From a virus, in the IMG/VR virus record IMGVR_UViG_3300017748_000062, positions 1-30,630 of that record: DNA of 30,630 nucleotides. One strand, 5' to 3'. Shown here piece by piece: positions 29,099 to 30,630 of the stretch. The notes under the pieces are model-generated. The model saw only the letters and a program-made list of their open reading frames with translations. It was not told the DNA's origin and made no database searches. The stretch's first letter is position 1. Every line of letters starts with the position of its first letter. Position numbers and translations under genes: made by a program.

Positions 29099-30433
29099 AT
29101 GTCTACATTTGACCTCGCTGGTGGCACCACTGTCATCGACACTATCCTCGCTCAAGAAGCTAACCGCATCGGTAGCGATATCTACTCACGCACACTCCAC
29201 ACCTCTCCTTGGTTGGACCTCACTAAACAGTCCGCATTTCCTGATGGAATGGGCTACCAACAGACCACGCTCGTATATGACCGCGCCATCGCATTGAATG
29301 ACTCAAATGCTTCGGATGGGACGGATGATCCTAATACTGTTGGCGCAAAATGGGCTGACGTATCTAACCAGTTCGGTGCCACAGCACTCGGTGAAGGAAA
29401 ACTTGTTGGTGGAGCACAAGACGCCGCTGGCCGCAGTGGACTCGGAGCTGACACACGCTCCTTCGTTCAGTTCAGCAAGAAACTCAAGTCGTTCAAACTT
29501 GAGCGGGCCGTAATCGAGTCACCAAAGATTTCTTTGGAGGACCTACGATTCGCTTCACACCGTCAAGAGCAGCTCCGTGCAATCATGGACCTCATGACGC
29601 AGGTTACCCGTAACACTTGGGAGAACCGTTACCGTGACGAATACGAGAAAGTCGCCGCTAACTTGACCTGCTGCCTCGCTGCTGGTTCTGTTACCCGTTC
29701 GACTGTTGACGCTGACGCTGATAACACTTCAGACGATCCGTTTGAAGGAAATATTCTTACTGCACTTGACTTAGCTAAGTCCGGCGCAAGTAACGCTGAT
29801 ATTAGCCCCGACGCTAACGTCTCTAACGCTGTCCTTGACAAAATCTACTACCAGCTCATCCGCGCAGGTGCAGGTTCAAACGCATACGGTCGCGAGAATG
29901 GTCGCCCAGTCTTCTCGATTGTTATTTCTTCTGAAGCTTCTTACCAGCTCCAGACTGAAGCCGGATTCCGTGATGACGTTCGCTACAACAACGCCAAGGT
30001 CAGTGACCTGATCGCTCCATTGGGAATCGAGAAGTCCTTTAGAGGATTCTACCACCTTGTTGACGATCTTGCCCCTCGCTTCACTATCTCTAGTGGAGCC
30101 TTGACCAAGGTCGATCCTTACAGCTTGTCTGGCGGAGTCGTTATCCCGAACACAGCTTACGAGACCGCTCCTATCGAAGCAGCGTTCGTAATGCACCCTG
30201 AAGTTTGCGAAGCCCTCATTCCTAACCCAATGAGCGGAGGCAACGGAGTTAGCTTTAACCCTGTTAACTACCGTGGTAAGTTCGACTGGAAGAACATCAT
30301 CAGTGAGTCCACCAACCCTGACGGAACCCTTGGTTTCTTCCGTGGTGTTCTTGCGAGCGCAACTAAGCCCATCAAGACTGAGTTTGGTTACGTTGTTCTC
30401 TTCAAGCGCGACTCCAGCACTCCTGCTACCTAA
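29099..30433 (+). CDS. Major capsid protein
   Basis: A 444-residue protein from the ATG at 29099 (MSTFDLAGGTTVIDTILAQE). An upstream in-frame TTG at 29063 is rejected because the leader shows no coding character there. The composition is balanced and soluble, with a helical N-arm, a long central helix (DLRFASHRQEQLRAIMDLMT, about 149-168) like the HK97-fold spine, and a beta-rich C-terminus (FGYVVLFKRD). Position directly after the scaffold, its own promoter and C-rich codon use unlike the accessory genes (a sign of high expression) support the capsid call. I do not recognise the specific family. It is followed 12 bp later by a strong stem-loop. Confidence 0.8.
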   Translation: MSTFDLAGGTTVIDTILAQEANRIGSDIYSRTLHTSPWLDLTKQSAFPDGMGYQQTTLVYDRAIALNDSNASDGTDDPNTVGAKWADVSNQFGATALGEGKLVGGAQDAAGRSGLGADTRSFVQFSKKLKSFKLERAVIESPKISLEDLRFASHRQEQLRAIMDLMTQVTRNTWENRYRDEYEKVAANLTCCLAAGSVTRSTVDADADNTSDDPFEGNILTALDLAKSGASNADISPDANVSNAVLDKIYYQLIRAGAGSNAYGRENGRPVFSIVISSEASYQLQTEAGFRDDVRYNNAKVSDLIAPLGIEKSFRGFYHLVDDLAPRFTISSGALTKVDPYSLSGGVVIPNTAYETAPIEAAFVMHPEVCEALIPNPMSGGNGVSFNPVNYRGKFDWKNIISESTNPDGTLGFFRGVLASATKPIKTEFGYVVLFKRDSSTPAT

Positions 30434-30445
30434 TTAATCTAGTTG

Positions 30446-30471
30446 AGTAGGGGTAGTTCGCTGCCTCTACT
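30446..30471 (+). terminator. UUCG-capped stem-loop after the capsid gene
   Basis: AGTAGGGGTAG (30446-30456), loop TTCG (30457-30460), CTGCCTCTACT (30461-30471): 11 pairs including two G-U wobbles. It starts 12 nt after the capsid stop. No T-run follows, so it may be a weak or factor-dependent terminator, or a stabilising 3' end for the abundant capsid mRNA. Confidence 0.7.
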
Positions 30472-30492
30472 TAGCGTAACTTATATATAATT

Positions 30493-30630
30493 ATGCCAAC
30501 ACTAGACGACGCACCAACTTTGGAAGCACTCGCCACAGTAGAGCTTGACGCCTCAAACGCAGGCACTCCAACCACCATTTCTACGAAAGACCTCGTCCTA
30601 ATCTACGATATCTCTCAGTCGAAAGTTAAA
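30493..30630 (+). CDS. Probable virion protein, N-terminal part only
   Basis: 46 codons from an ATG at 30493 to the window edge, with no stop. It begins MPTLDDAPTLEALATVELDA and contains TKDLVLIYDISQSKVK; I recall similar segments in small uncharacterised proteins that follow capsid genes. An AT-rich stretch TTATATATAAT directly precedes the ATG, which would again give a leaderless or nearly leaderless transcript; no Shine-Dalgarno is seen. A head-decoration or head-completion role is likely from position only. Confidence 0.55.
   Translation, partial: MPTLDDAPTLEALATVELDASNAGTPTTISTKDLVLIYDISQSKVK

Overview
The window is a piece of a double-stranded DNA tailed-phage genome. It carries a recognisable packaging and head set: a small terminase candidate, large terminase, portal, scaffold and major capsid protein (in that order), plus a 10-kb gene for an internal-virion-like protein of 3,336 residues. 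A giant virion protein and a long portal with a coiled C-terminus suggest a podovirus-like phage, but no tail gene is visible and the morphotype is an inference. The host cannot be named. Promoters look like bacterial sigma-70 sites. Almost no gene has a Shine-Dalgarno sequence, and several -10 boxes end only 5-8 nt before the start codon, so the host probably tolerates leaderless or non-SD translation.

Layout. 1-844 (minus): a partial unknown gene and the probable small terminase. 860-15413 (plus): large terminase, a 171-bp intergenic device with a 67-bp repeat, a small basic protein, two low-complexity virion-like proteins and the giant protein, which has a zincin motif and lysine/alanine-rich tracts. 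15391-23096 (minus): an accessory block of about 14 tightly packed genes in two transcription units. Each unit starts from a near-duplicate promoter (21241-21269 and 23152-23180) and a first gene opening with the same CAAAGACTATG context. The downstream unit contains a MoxR-like AAA+ ATPase, a VWA/metallopeptidase-like protein, a DUF3150-like protein and a SPRxxWxxN (DUF7178-like) protein. The upstream unit encodes a phosphoesterase with a C-terminal zinc-knuckle-like element, plus tiny membrane proteins. 23371-24072 (plus): a stand-alone gene with its own promoter and a perfect terminator, bounded by inverted GGGAAAC motifs. 24327-25132 (plus): a small basic protein, the second copy of the 67-bp repeat, and a protein with two NUMOD4-like units. 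25179-30630 (plus): portal, small protein, scaffold, major capsid protein and the start of another gene.

How it fits together. The plus-strand genes package DNA and build the head and its internal ejection machinery. The minus-strand block is a regulated accessory cassette inserted between virion genes. The most unusual points are: (1) a single in-frame amber codon in the middle of the scaffold gene; (2) a leaderless promoter architecture; (3) a 67-bp exact repeat 22 kb apart, built from iteron-like TTTGGTGCTGTAATTA elements in near-symmetric arrays; (4) the AAA+/VWA/third-partner module under a duplicated promoter; and (5) the giant protein with histone-H1-like tracts and a metalloprotease motif.
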